Origin: Bacillota bacterium | GTDB lineage: Bacteria; Bacillota; Limnochordia; DTU087 | Length of the DNA stretch: 64,000 nucleotides | NCBI GenBank assembly: GCA_012798695.1 | Contig: JAAZMR010000125.1 | Coordinates: 1-64,000 of the forward strand | Direction of reading: 5' to 3' | Shown here: in pieces, positions 36,758-48,110 of the stretch | Layout of the letters: every line of letters starts with the position of its first letter | Numbering within the stretch: position 1 is the first letter of the stretch | Program-made: the position numbers and the translations under genes | Notes under the pieces: model-generated | Databases searched by the model: none | The model's input: the letters and a program-made list of their open reading frames with translations, nothing else | What the model was told of the DNA's origin: nothing

Positions 36758-37645
36758 ATGAGAGGTTTTCTAACGATTATTGCTGATTTATACCGATATG
36801 ATGGCAGATGTCGTTTCGCCTTCACTGTCATCTTTGTGGTCATCGTGTTTGCTCTGCTGTCCTTTATCTCCCCATGTGATCCTGGTTCCTCATATTATGC
36901 GGCACCTGACCAGCCACCGTGTAAAGCACACCTCTTTGGCACCAATTCTCGCGGACAAGACCTTTTTTGGAACATGACCTTTGCGGTGCGCAATTCTCTG
37001 GCTTTTGGGGTGATCACCGCCCTCCTATCACGTATCATAGCTATCTTTGTGGGCTTGACAGCAGGGTACAAAGGGGGCCTCATCGATAGAATCATGATGG
37101 TGATCAATGACAGTTTTGTCGTATTGCCAGTACTCCCCCTCTTAATCCTAGTCAACTTTATTATGCAGGGACAGATGAGCATGTTCCAACTGGCCATGTT
37201 CATGGCGCTTTTCGGTTGGGCGTGGGATGCGAGGCTGATCCGTTCACAAGTACTCAGCCTCAAAGAAAGGGAATTTACCTTTACATCAGTTTTCTCTGGT
37301 GCCAAGACATCCAGTATCCTGCTTTCAGAGCATCTGCCCTTTGTCACACCCATAGTCTTTTCAACAACGATCAACAACTTACTCTGGGCGATTGGAATGG
37401 AAGTGACTCTGGCCGTCTTGGGCCTATCCAATATTGGCATCCCCACCATCGGAACCACCATCTATTGGGCCAACCAGCATCAGGCATTGATCTCGGGCGT
37501 CTGGTGGTGGCTGGCTGCCCCAGTCGCTATTTCGGTTGTGCTTTTCGTGGCGCTTTACCTCTTAGTGGTCGGTCTCGGGGAATATCTAGATCCCAGAACC
37601 AGGCTGCAGCGAATGAAAGGAGCCCTGAGCGATGAGCGTGCTTAA
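36758..37645 (+). CDS. ABC transporter permease, DppC/OppC type
   Basis: A 295-residue permease. The hallmark [20 protein letters not shown] (about 45-64) matches the HxLGTDxxGRDxxS block of DppC proteins. EAA loop: [20 protein letters not shown]. It ends YLDPRTRLQ. Sixteen bases separate it from the DppB partner, with GAGAGGAG before the ATG. Its end overlaps the next ATPase gene by 14 bp. Confidence 0.92.
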   Translation: MRGFLTIIADLYRYDGRCRFAFTVIFVVIVFALLSFISPCDPGSSYYAAPDQPPCKAHLFGTNSRGQDLFWNMTFAVRNSLAFGVITALLSRIIAIFVGLTAGYKGGLIDRIMMVINDSFVVLPVLPLLILVNFIMQGQMSMFQLAMFMALFGWAWDARLIRSQVLSLKEREFTFTSVFSGAKTSSILLSEHLPFVTPIVFSTTINNLLWAIGMEVTLAVLGLSNIGIPTIGTTIYWANQHQALISGVWWWLAAPVAISVVLFVALYLLVVGLGEYLDPRTRLQRMKGALSDERA

Positions 37646-38630
37646 AGCCGAAAACCTACAAGCTTACTATCAAACCAGCCTTTATGGAATCAGCCGCAAC
37701 GTGAGGGCCGTTGATGGGGTGTCTGTGGACCTGCGGGCCAACGAGGTCTATGGCATTGCCGGTGAATCCAGCTGTGGTAAAACCACTCTGATCAAGGTCA
37801 TGTTTGGAGCTGTTGAGCCCCCTTTACGGGTGATTGAGGGTAAAGTCCTCTATTACCATCAAGACAAAACTCTTGACCTTGCCGGCGCCCCCGAAGATGT
37901 GCTGCGGCAAATCAGATGGAAGCAGATATCGTACATACTGCAGGGTTCCATGAGCCTCCTGAATCCAGTGAGAAAGATACGCAAGACTTTCCAGGACTTC
38001 ACCAAGGCACATGATCCTATCACTAATGCTGAGCAATTTGAAGCCATCATCAGAGGACATCTTAACCGGCTGGGCCTCCCAGCTGAGGTACTGGATTCAT
38101 ACCCTCACCAGTTATCTGGTGGGATGAAGCAGAGGGTCGCGATTGCTCTGGCCACAATCTTTGAGCCCAGAGTTATTTTGGCTGATGAACCGACTACTGC
38201 CCTGGATGTAGTGGTACAAAGGGGAGTCCTGCAGCTCTTAAAGCGAATCCAACAAGAAACCAAGAGCACTCTGGTGATTGTCACACACGATATGGGCATT
38301 CAGGCAAATATCGCCGATAGGGTGGGCATCATGTACGCTGGGAGAATCGTGGAAGAAGGTACAGTCAGACACATCTTCGATCACCCCTTACACCCCTATA
38401 CAAAGCACTTGATTGAATCTTTACCCAAGATTGGCGATAAATCAAGACGGCAGGCCATTCCGGGTGTTCCGCCTAGTCTTGCTGACCCTCCAGCCGGCTG
38501 CCGGTTCCACCCACGCTGCCCTTATGCTAAAGAAATGTGCAGCCTTCAGGTGCCCAAGCTGGCCCAGGTGTCTGATCAGCAGAGAGTGGCATGTTTTCTG
38601 GTGACAAAGGAGAGTGCTTATGTCTCGTAA
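37632..38630 (+). CDS. ABC transporter ATP-binding protein, OppD/DppD type
   Basis: A 332-residue ATPase. Walker [10 protein letters not shown] (about 42-50), signature [12 protein letters not shown] (about 159), Walker [13 protein letters not shown] and H-loop VTHDMG. A C-terminal oligo-peptide ATPase extension carries four cysteines ([15 protein letters not shown], then ACF). In one structurally studied OppD such cysteines hold an [4Fe-4S] cluster; whether this applies here is unknown. It energises the importer together with the OppF-type protein downstream. Confidence 0.92.
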   Translation: MSVLKAENLQAYYQTSLYGISRNVRAVDGVSVDLRANEVYGIAGESSCGKTTLIKVMFGAVEPPLRVIEGKVLYYHQDKTLDLAGAPEDVLRQIRWKQISYILQGSMSLLNPVRKIRKTFQDFTKAHDPITNAEQFEAIIRGHLNRLGLPAEVLDSYPHQLSGGMKQRVAIALATIFEPRVILADEPTTALDVVVQRGVLQLLKRIQQETKSTLVIVTHDMGIQANIADRVGIMYAGRIVEEGTVRHIFDHPLHPYTKHLIESLPKIGDKSRRQAIPGVPPSLADPPAGCRFHPRCPYAKEMCSLQVPKLAQVSDQQRVACFLVTKESAYVS

Positions 38631-39621
38631 TGAACCTTTACTAGTCGTCGATAACATTACCAAGCATTATGCGATCGGAGGATGGTTCTCTCGGGATAGA
38701 ATCACGGCCGTTGCCCATGTCTCCTTGACGATGTCGAAAGAAAAACCGGAAATACTCACTCTAGCTGGAGAAAGCGGCAGTGGCAAGACTACTCTGGCGA
38801 GAATGATTCTGCGGCTGGTTGAGCCTACTTATGGGCGGATACTTTATGAGGGGCGGAACATCACCGGTATCCGCTCTAGAGAAGAACAGATGAAATTCAT
38901 GCAAAATGTCCAACCCATATTCCAAAATCCCTTTGAAGCTTTTAATCCACTCAAGAAGCTCGATAGTTATCTGGTTGGGACCGCCGAGAACTATACTGCC
39001 GAAGAAAATGGCTCCAGCGCAGAACGGATTGAGTCAGCTCTCAACCTAGTTGGCCTAACAATGCGCGAGATCCGGGACCGCTACCCACATGAGCTGTCCG
39101 GGGGCCAGCTGCAGCGAGTGGCTGTAGCTCGTGCCTTGATCGCCTCCCCTTCGCTTCTAGTGGCAGATGAGCCGGTATCGATGGTAGATGCGTCCCTGAG
39201 AATGTCTATTATCAATCTTTTTGACGAACTGAAGGCACAACACAATGTCAGCATCATTTATATCACTCACGACCTAGCCACCGCTTACTACATCAGTGAC
39301 CGCATTGCCATCATGCAAAGGGGCTATATTGTCGAAATTGGCCCTGTGGAAAAAGTGCTCATACAGCCTCTGCACCCATACACACGACTATTGCGGGAAT
39401 CCGTCTTAGAACCCGGTGCTGATCCAGCCTGGGGTGAAGAAATCACACTCTCTTCCCTGGAGAAAGATGAGTTTTCCCGCCAGGGCTGCAAGTTTGCTGA
39501 TCGCTGTGATGTGAGATTGCGCGTCTGTGAAATACGTGAGCCTCCCTATACCCAGATCGATGGACGAGAGGTCAAATGTTGGCTGTATAGTGAGCAAAGA
39601 CAAGATGCTGCGGTTTCCTAA
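38620..39621 (+). CDS. ABC transporter ATP-binding protein, OppF/DppF type
   Basis: A 333-residue ATPase. Walker [10 protein letters not shown] (about 46-54), signature [12 protein letters not shown], Walker [17 protein letters not shown] (the VSMVD form typical of OppF-like partners) and H-loop ITHDLATA. C-terminal cysteines [15 protein letters not shown], then KCW. ATG 38620 is six bases after GGAGAGTG; it overlaps the preceding gene by 11 bp. Last gene of the importer operon, followed by a terminator. Confidence 0.92.
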   Translation: MSRNEPLLVVDNITKHYAIGGWFSRDRITAVAHVSLTMSKEKPEILTLAGESGSGKTTLARMILRLVEPTYGRILYEGRNITGIRSREEQMKFMQNVQPIFQNPFEAFNPLKKLDSYLVGTAENYTAEENGSSAERIESALNLVGLTMREIRDRYPHELSGGQLQRVAVARALIASPSLLVADEPVSMVDASLRMSIINLFDELKAQHNVSIIYITHDLATAYYISDRIAIMQRGYIVEIGPVEKVLIQPLHPYTRLLRESVLEPGADPAWGEEITLSSLEKDEFSRQGCKFADRCDVRLRVCEIREPPYTQIDGREVKCWLYSEQRQDAAVS

Positions 39622-39649
39622 AGCGTGATCGGATGTTTTGTCAAATATG

Positions 39650-39676
39650 AAGAGCCAGCCCCGAGGGCCGGCTCTT
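39650..39676 (+). terminator. Intrinsic terminator of the Opp operon
   Basis: AAGAGCCAGCC and GGCCGGCTCTT pair over CCGAG, followed by TTTAT. It lies 28 bases after the OppF-type stop. Confidence 0.75.
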
Positions 39677-39746
39677 TATCTGATCACCTTCAAAGCAATT
39701 GATGACCCTTACAAGCTTACGCTCTCACAAAGAGCAGAGCGCCTCC

Positions 39747-41291
<1,545 letters not shown>

Positions 41292-41356
41292 TTAGGGATA
41301 CTGCTTAACAATCTGCATTGCCACTAAGTGCCCTGTCACACTCACTGTCCTTAGTA

Positions 41357-41384
41357 AATCTAACCGGTTCAGATTCTCCATCAA
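41357..41384 (-). promoter_or_regulatory. Promoter and overlapping LacI-type operator of the GH51 gene
   Basis: On the minus strand TTGATG (41384-41379), 16-base spacer and TAGATT (41362-41357). The -10 is the last part of the palindrome AATCTGAACCGGTTAGATT (41375-41357), so repressor binding would block RNA polymerase directly. The same TAACCGGTT core is in front of the Opp operon at 33567-33584. Confidence 0.55.
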
Positions 41385-41442
41385 TCTATTCTCCATCTTC
41401 TGGCAATATCCTTCCCGAAAGGTGTACTTAGCGGGCAGGCTG

Positions 41443-42504
41443 TTAGCGAACGCCCTGAATGAGGCTCTTATCTGGTTTTGCCGTCGGTGCTTGACTGTAA
41501 TGAGACACAGGCCCCGTCGAATCTCTGATCACCAGTCGGGGTTTGACAGTAATCACTTCCGGAGGAGTATCTTTGCCCTTAATCCGATCTAGCAACAGGG
41601 AAGCTGCCAGAAAGCCCATCTCGGTCTTGGGCAAAGCTACCGAGGTCAGCTGTGGGTAGCAATAGGAGCCCGCAGTATCATCAAAACCAAGCACAGATAT
41701 TTCCTCTGGGATGCGGATGTTTTCCTCATGCAATGCCGCTATGGCTCCTAAGGCGATCACATCATTGTAGCAAAAGAACGCCGTCGGTCGAGGTACTCGC
41801 CGCAACAATGCCTTAGCCAGAATATACCCATCAGCCTGCTCATAACTGCGCCCCAACATGATCAGCTCGTCTAGGACGGGGAGCCCAGCCTCTTTTAGAG
41901 CTTGACTGTAACCCTGCAACCGCAAGGCAGTTGACTCGGAATCCTGCACACCAATGAACCCGATGTGCCGATGTCCCAGCCCGATCAGGTAATTGATTGC
42001 ATCAAAGGCCCCCCTAGGATCATCAGGTACTACAGCATCGAAGTCTGGAATGATCCGGGCACCGGCCAAGCCGACCACGGGCACCCCCGCCCCTTGCAGA
42101 TGATCGAGGACTTCGGGTTGAGTCATCTCCCAGGTCAGAGTAATGATCAGTCCCTCTGCCCAACCGGACAGCATAGACTTAATGTAGTATAAAGCCCGTT
42201 CGGTTTTTCCCTCAGTATTGCCAATCAGGGTCACAAAGCGATTTTCAAAAAATACATCCTCCACACTTTTGACCACCTGAGGAAAGAAAGGGTTGTCCAC
42301 CGAGGGTACCAACATACCGACAGTATTAGTACTGTTGCGTGAGAGGGCCCTGGCCACCCGATTGGGCCGGTAGTTTAGTTCCTTAATGGCCTTGCGCACT
42401 TTTTGCTCAGACCTGTCACTGACTCCGGGTTTATTGTTCAAGACTGCCGATACAGTGGCTACAGATAAGCCTGCTCTCTGTGCCACATCTCGTATGGTCG
42501 CCAT
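41443..42504 (-). CDS. LacI-family transcriptional regulator
   Basis: A 353-residue repressor. HTH ATIRDVAQRAGLSVATVSAV (residues about 2-21) then KVRKAIKELNYRPNRVARAL with the minor-groove hinge helix. Effector domain with GMLVPSVDNPFFPQVVKSVE, AFFCYNDVIALGAIAAL and LSVLGFDDTAG. It lies between the nucleoside-hydrolase operon and the GH51 gene, in the same orientation as both. I infer that it controls GH51 and the Opp operon through the TAACCGGTT palindromes; arabinose-containing oligosaccharides would be the effector. Confidence 0.9.
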   Translation of the reverse strand: MATIRDVAQRAGLSVATVSAVLNNKPGVSDRSEQKVRKAIKELNYRPNRVARALSRNSTNTVGMLVPSVDNPFFPQVVKSVEDVFFENRFVTLIGNTEGKTERALYYIKSMLSGWAEGLIITLTWEMTQPEVLDHLQGAGVPVVGLAGARIIPDFDAVVPDDPRGAFDAINYLIGLGHRHIGFIGVQDSESTALRLQGYSQALKEAGLPVLDELIMLGRSYEQADGYILAKALLRRVPRPTAFFCYNDVIALGAIAALHEENIRIPEEISVLGFDDTAGSYCYPQLTSVALPKTEMGFLAASLLLDRIKGKDTPPEVITVKPRLVIRDSTGPVSHYSQAPTAKPDKSLIQGVR

Positions 42505-42615
42505 CTGCGGCCATCCCTCCCACCATGTACTATCTTTATTGTCTTAATAGTCCCGCTTCTAGACATGACTGAGGAATTCCTGTTGGGCTTGGGGGAATTT
42601 GGTCCCAAATGCCAA

Positions 42616-42644
42616 AAGCCCAGAGATGCATAATCTCTGGGCTT
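42616..42644 (-). terminator. Intrinsic terminator of the CUT1/nucleoside-hydrolase operon
   Basis: A perfect 11-bp stem, AAGCCCAGAGA with TCTCTGGGCTT, over seven bases; on the minus strand it runs into TTTTGGCATTT. It lies about 75 bases past the nucleoside hydrolase stop. Confidence 0.75.
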
Positions 42645-42720
42645 ACGTGCAGCAAGTATATCCGTCTCGGGTCGGGCCTATCATCGGCCCCAGAGGAGTA
42701 CTGATACCCAAGGGGTTTAC

Positions 42721-43623
42721 CTATTTGGCTGCAATACGAAAATATTCATCAAAGAATCCGGCAGAATCGACCTCGAGAGCTACTCGATTGCGTTTCTGCG
42801 CAGCCTTCGGGTCCCAAATGGTCATTCCGGCCAGCAAATCGCTTTTTAGCTCAACCTCTACTACACCATCTGCATATCCCATCAGCTGTGGAGCAAAAAT
42901 CGCTACTGCGGCCAATGGATCATGGAAGGTGATCACTGACCTCTGCCGGAACCATACCTCAGCAGCATCACGCACTACATCCAAAGCTCCCCCGGTCAGT
43001 TTTCTCCTGCAAACATCCGCGGGCAGCACACATTGTGTCGTCACATCCAAGCCGATAGAGACATTCGGCAGCCCTTCGGTCGCATAGACGATGGAGGCCG
43101 CGTGGGGATCAAGCAGCACATTCCATTCTACCGGGTACCGGACATGCTCATTCGGAGAAGTATACACACCGGCCATCATCACCAAAGACTTGAGCAGGCG
43201 AGGAATTTCCGGGTCGACCCTAAACAGCAAACCGATATTCGTCAAAGGTCCAATGGTGAGAAGTGTAATCTCACCCGGGTGGCTATGGATCGTCTCTCGC
43301 AAGAAATCTATGGCCGTATTTGACGGGAAATCCTGCCGATGTTCCCATTGGCTCAAGACTTCGGCCTGCTGCGCCTTGGTCTGCCGCTGCTCGATCACTA
43401 AGGGATCGGCACTGCCACTATGAATAGGAATATTAGTCTTGCCTGCGGCCCTGCATACTGCATCAGCTAGCATAGCTCGCTTCTCGGGCTCCCCGGATAC
43501 AGTAGTGATGCCCAAAAGTTCACACTGTGGATGTTCTAGCAGATAAGCCAGACACAAAGCATCATCAATGTCTGAGCCAATATCCGTATCTAGTAATATT
43601 GGAATACGCTGATTGTCCTCCAT
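42721..43623 (-). CDS. Inosine-uridine-type nucleoside hydrolase
   Basis: A 300-residue IunH-fold enzyme. The calcium-binding signature DTDIGSDIDDALCLAYLL is at residues about 12-29, with LTIGPLTNIG (about 118), MMAGVYTSPNEHVRYPVEWN around 150 and the catalytic-side FHDPLAAV near 233. It hydrolyses the N-glycosidic bond of nucleosides, releasing ribose and base. It is the last gene of the operon with a CUT1 importer, 19 bp after the MalG-type permease, which hints that the imported compound is a nucleoside or ribosyl compound. That link is inference. Confidence 0.9.
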   Translation of the reverse strand: MEDNQRIPILLDTDIGSDIDDALCLAYLLEHPQCELLGITTVSGEPEKRAMLADAVCRAAGKTNIPIHSGSADPLVIEQRQTKAQQAEVLSQWEHRQDFPSNTAIDFLRETIHSHPGEITLLTIGPLTNIGLLFRVDPEIPRLLKSLVMMAGVYTSPNEHVRYPVEWNVLLDPHAASIVYATEGLPNVSIGLDVTTQCVLPADVCRRKLTGGALDVVRDAAEVWFRQRSVITFHDPLAAVAIFAPQLMGYADGVVEVELKSDLLAGMTIWDPKAAQKRNRVALEVDSAGFFDEYFRIAAK

Positions 43624-43642
43624 AGCAATCTCCCTTCACCTA

Positions 43643-44488
43643 TCATCCTTTGATACCCGTACCGGATAGCCCCTTCACATAGTATTTTTGCAGCGGGAAA
43701 ATCAGCAGCAGTGGGACCAACCCGGCGATTACTGACCCCGCAAAGATTTGGTTCCAGAACGTACTGAACTGAGTGTTAATATACGCAATAGCTACCTGAA
43801 TTACTCGCACCTGTTCAGTGTTAGCCGCGATCAGTGGCCACAGGAATGCCTCCCACTGGGAAACGAAAAGCAGCAGCCCCGCCCCGACCAACGCCGGTTT
43901 TGATAATGGCAGAAAGATGGTGGCAAATATCCTGAGCATCGAGGCTCCATCTACCACAGCTGCCTCCATGAGTTCGGATGGTATCCCGGCAAAGAATTGG
44001 CGGAACATGAAAACCGTAAGGCCATTTGCGATTCCAGGAATGATCAGCGCCTTATAGGTATTCAGCCATCCGAGGTCCCTTACAACCCCGTAGAGTGGAA
44101 TAGCAATAGCTTCAAAAGGAATCATGAAAGAAAACATTACCATTACAAATAGAGTGTTTTTCCCAGGAAAATCCAACTTAGCAAAAGCAAAGCCAGCCAA
44201 GGCGTTGAGGAGGATACCAAAGACTACTACCATGAATGACACATAGAAAGTATTAGCCATCGCCTTGAGAAATCCTGTATTCGTAAACAACTCCACATAG
44301 GCTTCCACCGTAAAGGGGCTGGGAACAAAGGCTTTCCAAGAAAAGGGAACCACGTCAGCAAATATCTTGGACAATGGTTTGAAAGATGAGACCACTGCCC
44401 ATAGAAATGGCGTGACCGTGATTATGCATCCGAGCATACAAGCCAAGTGCCATAGCACCAGCCCTACTGGGCTCGATCTTTCCTTCAT
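43643..44488 (-). CDS. Carbohydrate ABC transporter permease (MalG type)
   Basis: A 281-residue CUT1 permease with six segments; EAA loop ELMEAAVVDGASMLRIFATI, then FLPLSKPAL; C-terminal YYVKGLSGTGIKG. It overlaps the stop of the preceding permease by one base, so the two are translationally coupled. Confidence 0.92.
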   Translation of the reverse strand: MKERSSPVGLVLWHLACMLGCIITVTPFLWAVVSSFKPLSKIFADVVPFSWKAFVPSPFTVEAYVELFTNTGFLKAMANTFYVSFMVVVFGILLNALAGFAFAKLDFPGKNTLFVMVMFSFMIPFEAIAIPLYGVVRDLGWLNTYKALIIPGIANGLTVFMFRQFFAGIPSELMEAAVVDGASMLRIFATIFLPLSKPALVGAGLLLFVSQWEAFLWPLIAANTEQVRVIQVAIAYINTQFSTFWNQIFAGSVIAGLVPLLLIFPLQKYYVKGLSGTGIKG

Positions 44489-45426
44489 TAATAATCCACC
44501 TTCAACATCTTGAATTGAATGGCCACTACAATGAGCAAGAGCGCCAATAGTACCGAAGTAATGGACAAAGCCCGGGCCATATCCAGATAGACAAAGGCAC
44601 TGGTATAAGCCTCGAACATGAGCACATTAGTAGACATCTCGGGCCCACCGTTAGTCAGTATATACATAGGCACTACCAACAGGAAGTTGGCCGTGGTATC
44701 GGCTACCGTTACAAATAGAATTGCCCGCTTCAGTAATGGCAAGGTAATATACCGCAGTTGCTGCCAAGGTGATACTCCATCGATTTTGGCTGCTTCATAG
44801 ATCTGCTCCGGTATCTCTTGCAGCCCCGCCAGTACGAAGATCATCCAGTAAGCCACACCTTTCCAGGAGGCAATCAGGATAATCGACCACATGGCTTGGC
44901 TCGAACTAGTCAAGAAGGGCTGCATAGGAAGCCCCAGGCTTGCCAGTATGCTGTTAACCAGACCGGAATTGGGATTGAGCATTATACCCCAAAGGGTGCA
45001 GGCAATCGCTAGTGAAACCCCCATCGGCAGCATGAGTATAGTCCGGTAGATCCGCACCGCCAGCCCCGTACGATTCACCAAAAGCGCTGCAGCAATGGCA
45101 AAACAGATCTGAATCGGATTGATCGCCAGATTCAGCCATAGTGTTGCCTTAAATGATTGCCAGAAAATCGGGTCATGCAGCAAATCCACATAGTTGGCCA
45201 ACCCGACAAAGATCTCTCCACCTCCGGCCCCAAAGGACGTCCGATACAGGCTGCGGACAAAGGCCTCTACTACAGGGTATAAGCGGAAAATAACCAACCC
45301 TATCAAGGATGGCAACAGGAACAGATAAGCTGTGCCCCAATGTTTTAGTGTGGATTTGCTGATGGAGCCGGGCTTGCGCCCGACTCCTCCAGCACCCGGC
45401 TTGACTATTGCACTACTAGACATCAA
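44488..45426 (-). CDS. Carbohydrate ABC transporter permease (MalF type)
   Basis: A 312-residue CUT1 permease. YLFLLPSLIGLVIFRLYPVV opens the first segment; EAA loop EQIYEAAKIDGVSPWQQLRY, followed by ITLPLLKRAILF. It follows the binding-protein gene after only 17 bases, the single importer in this window without a hairpin at that junction. It pairs with the MalG-type protein. Confidence 0.92.
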   Translation of the reverse strand: MMSSSAIVKPGAGGVGRKPGSISKSTLKHWGTAYLFLLPSLIGLVIFRLYPVVEAFVRSLYRTSFGAGGGEIFVGLANYVDLLHDPIFWQSFKATLWLNLAINPIQICFAIAAALLVNRTGLAVRIYRTILMLPMGVSLAIACTLWGIMLNPNSGLVNSILASLGLPMQPFLTSSSQAMWSIILIASWKGVAYWMIFVLAGLQEIPEQIYEAAKIDGVSPWQQLRYITLPLLKRAILFVTVADTTANFLLVVPMYILTNGGPEMSTNVLMFEAYTSAFVYLDMARALSITSVLLALLLIVVAIQFKMLKVDY

Positions 45427-45443
45427 AAGACCTCCGTCTCGTC

Positions 45444-46733
45444 TTACCGGTACTTAGCTAGTGTTCGATCGATACGGCTAGCCATCTGGTCTAAGGTTTT
45501 CTCTGGATCAGCACCATTGCGAATATCCTCAAACATCTTGATGACTAGATCTTCCCATTCTAAGAAGCCAGGCGTAACTGGGCGCACCATGGCGGTTTGG
45601 CCGAGTTCATAGGCTGCTAGTGTATATACGTTGCGGGGGAAGACCTTGTACTGATCGTCTTTGTTGATCACGTCAAACATGACATCACTGGGAACCAACT
45701 GCCCAACCGTCTTGAAGCGTCTCTCGATGGATTCATCACGACAGGTCATGAAGCGCAAGAACTTGATCGCCGCATCCATTTGCTTAGTATTGGGGTTAAC
45801 TCCCAAATGCCAGCTGCCAGTCGGGGTCACCGGCTCGCCTCCCTCAAAATATGGGTGAGCGGCTAGTCCCCACTCGAATTCAGCATCGGTCTCCATCTTG
45901 GGAATGTCCCAGGTTCCAGCCACGATCATGGCAGCATTGCCGGCCAGGAATTGGTCAAAGACTTGGTCAGCACCTACTCCCTTTGGACTGATCTTCCAAG
46001 TGTTGAACAGATCATAATACCAACTGGCTGCCTTCTTCCATTCCGCGTTATTCAAATAGCCAGATGCCTTGAGACCATCTGGACTGACGCCAGAGCCACC
46101 ACCTAGTGACTGGGGCAGAGGCAACAGCTGGTAGGGCCGATTGATTTGCTCAAGCAGCAGACCCCAAACCTTAGTCACCCCATCCTTGTTGGCAGCTTGC
46201 TGAATCTTTTGGGCTGCGTCAACAACTTGCTCCCACGTCCAGCGCTCATCTGGTTCGGCTGAAGGAGGTTCAACCCCGGCTAGCTCAAACAGGTCTTTGT
46301 TATAGAACATTACTTGTGTAGAAGTTTCAAAGGGAGCCGAGTACAGCTCACCCTGCCAAGAACCTGCCGCAATGCCGGCTTCTGTCCATTGTTCTTGGGC
46401 ATCGGTGAAGTACTGGCCTAGTGGAGCCAAACGACCCCGCACAGCATAGCTGGCGGTCAGAGGTGAATCAACCCAGTATACGTCTGGAGTACTATCACCG
46501 CCGCCAATCTGCACTTCAATAACTTGCAGCATCTCACGATGTGGGTATCCCTCTAGCCTAACCTTGATCCCGGTCTCCTTCGTGAACTCCTCAATCAGCT
46601 CGGTCTTAGCTAGATCCGTCTCAACCCAATTACCAGCCATAACAACGAGCTCTTCGGCATAGGCTGCTACACTCATTGCTGTGAACATGACTATGGCACA
46701 AACTAAGGCGATTAACTTCTTCAATCTCTTCAC
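45444..46733 (-). CDS. Sugar ABC transporter substrate-binding protein (family 1)
   Basis: A 429-residue secreted binding protein. From the GTG at 46733 it begins KRLKKLIALVCAIVMFTAMS with cleavage after AAYAEE, a clean signal peptide. The frame is open to 46793, but the extra 20 residues would bury the signal sequence. Fold markers: FTKETGIKVRLEGYPH, MFYNKDLFELAGVEPP, FLAGNAAMIVAGTWDIPKME. It feeds the two permeases and, by gene order, the nucleoside hydrolase pathway. Confidence 0.88.
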   Translation of the reverse strand: MKRLKKLIALVCAIVMFTAMSVAAYAEELVVMAGNWVETDLAKTELIEEFTKETGIKVRLEGYPHREMLQVIEVQIGGGDSTPDVYWVDSPLTASYAVRGRLAPLGQYFTDAQEQWTEAGIAAGSWQGELYSAPFETSTQVMFYNKDLFELAGVEPPSAEPDERWTWEQVVDAAQKIQQAANKDGVTKVWGLLLEQINRPYQLLPLPQSLGGGSGVSPDGLKASGYLNNAEWKKAASWYYDLFNTWKISPKGVGADQVFDQFLAGNAAMIVAGTWDIPKMETDAEFEWGLAAHPYFEGGEPVTPTGSWHLGVNPNTKQMDAAIKFLRFMTCRDESIERRFKTVGQLVPSDVMFDVINKDDQYKVFPRNVYTLAAYELGQTAMVRPVTPGFLEWEDLVIKMFEDIRNGADPEKTLDQMASRIDRTLAKYR

Positions 46734-47227
46734 TTCTTTCTTGGAGCGATGTATTTTACGTATGTGGCTATGAGCTAGACCAGTCCCCTCCACCCTCCCT
46801 CCTGTTTCTTATCTGAGGTGAGTTGCTTTCATGTGACGAAAAGCTTTGAGCTCCTCCACAGACCACATGGATACAACTCAGGCTAACAAGTAGAATACTC
46901 CAATCATGAGCAATGTCCTGCCAGCAGAAATTCCCAAAACCCCCATAGGGACGATGTTTCAACCTTCTCGATTACTCTCTGTTGAGTGAACACAAAGTAT
47001 GACTTCAGAAGGAAGAGGGTACTTGGAATACTGCCGCTCACAGCGAAACATTGAGATCTCTTCCCGCAAATATGGCTGTCACCAGCAAAAATCAGATCTG
47101 GTCAACAAAATTGAAAAAGGGTAAGGCCGCATAAACGACAAGTATTGTCGTATGGGTACATTTGTCAAAGTAGATGGTACCCTTTCGAGCACAGGGAGTG
47201 TGAGTTCAAGTAAAGGGAGGAAATCAT
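46734..47227. other. Divergent intergenic region
   Basis: About 490 bases between the binding-protein gene (minus) and the SDR gene (plus), with no recognisable gene. Promoters for both directions should be here, but no good -35/-10 pair can be fixed. The one clear element is the palindrome at 47135-47151. Confidence 0.5.
47135..47151. promoter_or_regulatory. Palindromic operator candidate before the SDR gene
   Basis: ACGACAA GTA TTGTCGT: perfect 7-bp arms, 3-base centre, 77 bases upstream of the SDR start. Odd-spaced palindromes of this kind suit a dimeric regulator such as a GntR-family protein; none is encoded nearby. Confidence 0.4.
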
Positions 47228-48001
47228 ATGCGTGGGAACATTTTTGATTTGATGGGTAAAGTCGCAGTAGTCACCGGTGGAGCCCAAGGTCTGGGCCTCG
47301 CCATGGGCCAGGCTTTGGCCAATGCTGGAGCTAACCTGGTCATCATGGACATTAATCTAGAGAAAAGCAAGGTGGAAGCAAAAAAGATCAAGACCGAATA
47401 TGGTGTCCAGACATTGGCCCTGAGGGCCGATGTTCGCAACCAGAAAGAGGTCGAAGGAGTTGTAGCCGAGGTCGCCAAGCGCTTTGGCAAGCTGGATATT
47501 TTCGTCAATAACGCGGGTATCTGTAAGAACATCAAAGCAGAAGAAATGAGCCTCGAGGATTGGCAGGAAGTCATTGATATCAATCTCACCGGGGTATTCA
47601 TTGGTTGCCAGGCGGCAGGAAAACAGATGCTGAAACAGGGTAGTGGGTCGATTATCAATATCGCCTCCATGTCCGGCTCCATCGTCAATGTCCCCCAGCC
47701 CCAGTGCTCGTACAATGCCTCCAAGGCCGGAGTCATGCACCTGACCAAATCCTTGGCGAGTGAATGGGCAGAACATAATATCCGAGTCAATTCCATTAGT
47801 CCTGGGTACATGAAGACTGCCATGACAGTCGAGACACTGAAAACCGACATGGCAAAAGACTATTGGATGTATCTAACACCTATGCAGCGGCCCGGTTTAC
47901 CCCATGAGCTCGGTGGAGCGGTGGTCTATCTGGCCTCTGACGCGTCTTCCTTTGTGACTGGAGCCGATCTGATGATCGATGGAGGCTATACTATCTGGTA
48001 G
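47228..48001 (+). CDS. Short-chain dehydrogenase/reductase (sugar alcohol-type)
   Basis: A 257-residue classical SDR. Cofactor motif TGGAQGLG (about 16-23), then NNAG at about 94-97, catalytic Ser in IINIASMSGS, and YNASK with Tyr162 and Lys166. The Asp after the second strand (MDINLEKS) favours NAD(H). It ends in GADLMIDGGYTIW, typical of the family. The ATG is preceded by AAAGGGAGGAAAT. It is monocistronic and divergent from the nucleoside/sugar importer. Likely oxidises a sugar or polyol; the substrate is not readable. Confidence 0.9.
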   Translation: MRGNIFDLMGKVAVVTGGAQGLGLAMGQALANAGANLVIMDINLEKSKVEAKKIKTEYGVQTLALRADVRNQKEVEGVVAEVAKRFGKLDIFVNNAGICKNIKAEEMSLEDWQEVIDINLTGVFIGCQAAGKQMLKQGSGSIINIASMSGSIVNVPQPQCSYNASKAGVMHLTKSLASEWAEHNIRVNSISPGYMKTAMTVETLKTDMAKDYWMYLTPMQRPGLPHELGGAVVYLASDASSFVTGADLMIDGGYTIW

Positions 48002-48033
48002 GGCTCACCAGTGGCGAGGCTCGATCACTGTTT

Positions 48034-48090
48034 GAGGCGTTCTTTCTCGCCAGCTTCTTGCGAAACTGCAGCCTGAGAGAGTGACGCCTC
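48034..48090 (+). terminator. Possible terminator after the SDR gene
   Basis: GAGGCGT followed by TTCTTTCTC can pair with GAGAGAGTGACGCCTC across a 26-base loop. Only TT follows, so at best a weak terminator between the SDR gene and the convergent CBS gene. Confidence 0.3.
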
Positions 48091-48110
48091 TTCCCATCTG
48101 CCAGGTTCCC

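Noticed and set aside
46768..46962. Minus frame of 64 codons upstream of the CUT1 binding protein
   Set aside because: No domain, no ribosome site, and overlaps the upstream region of a clear gene.
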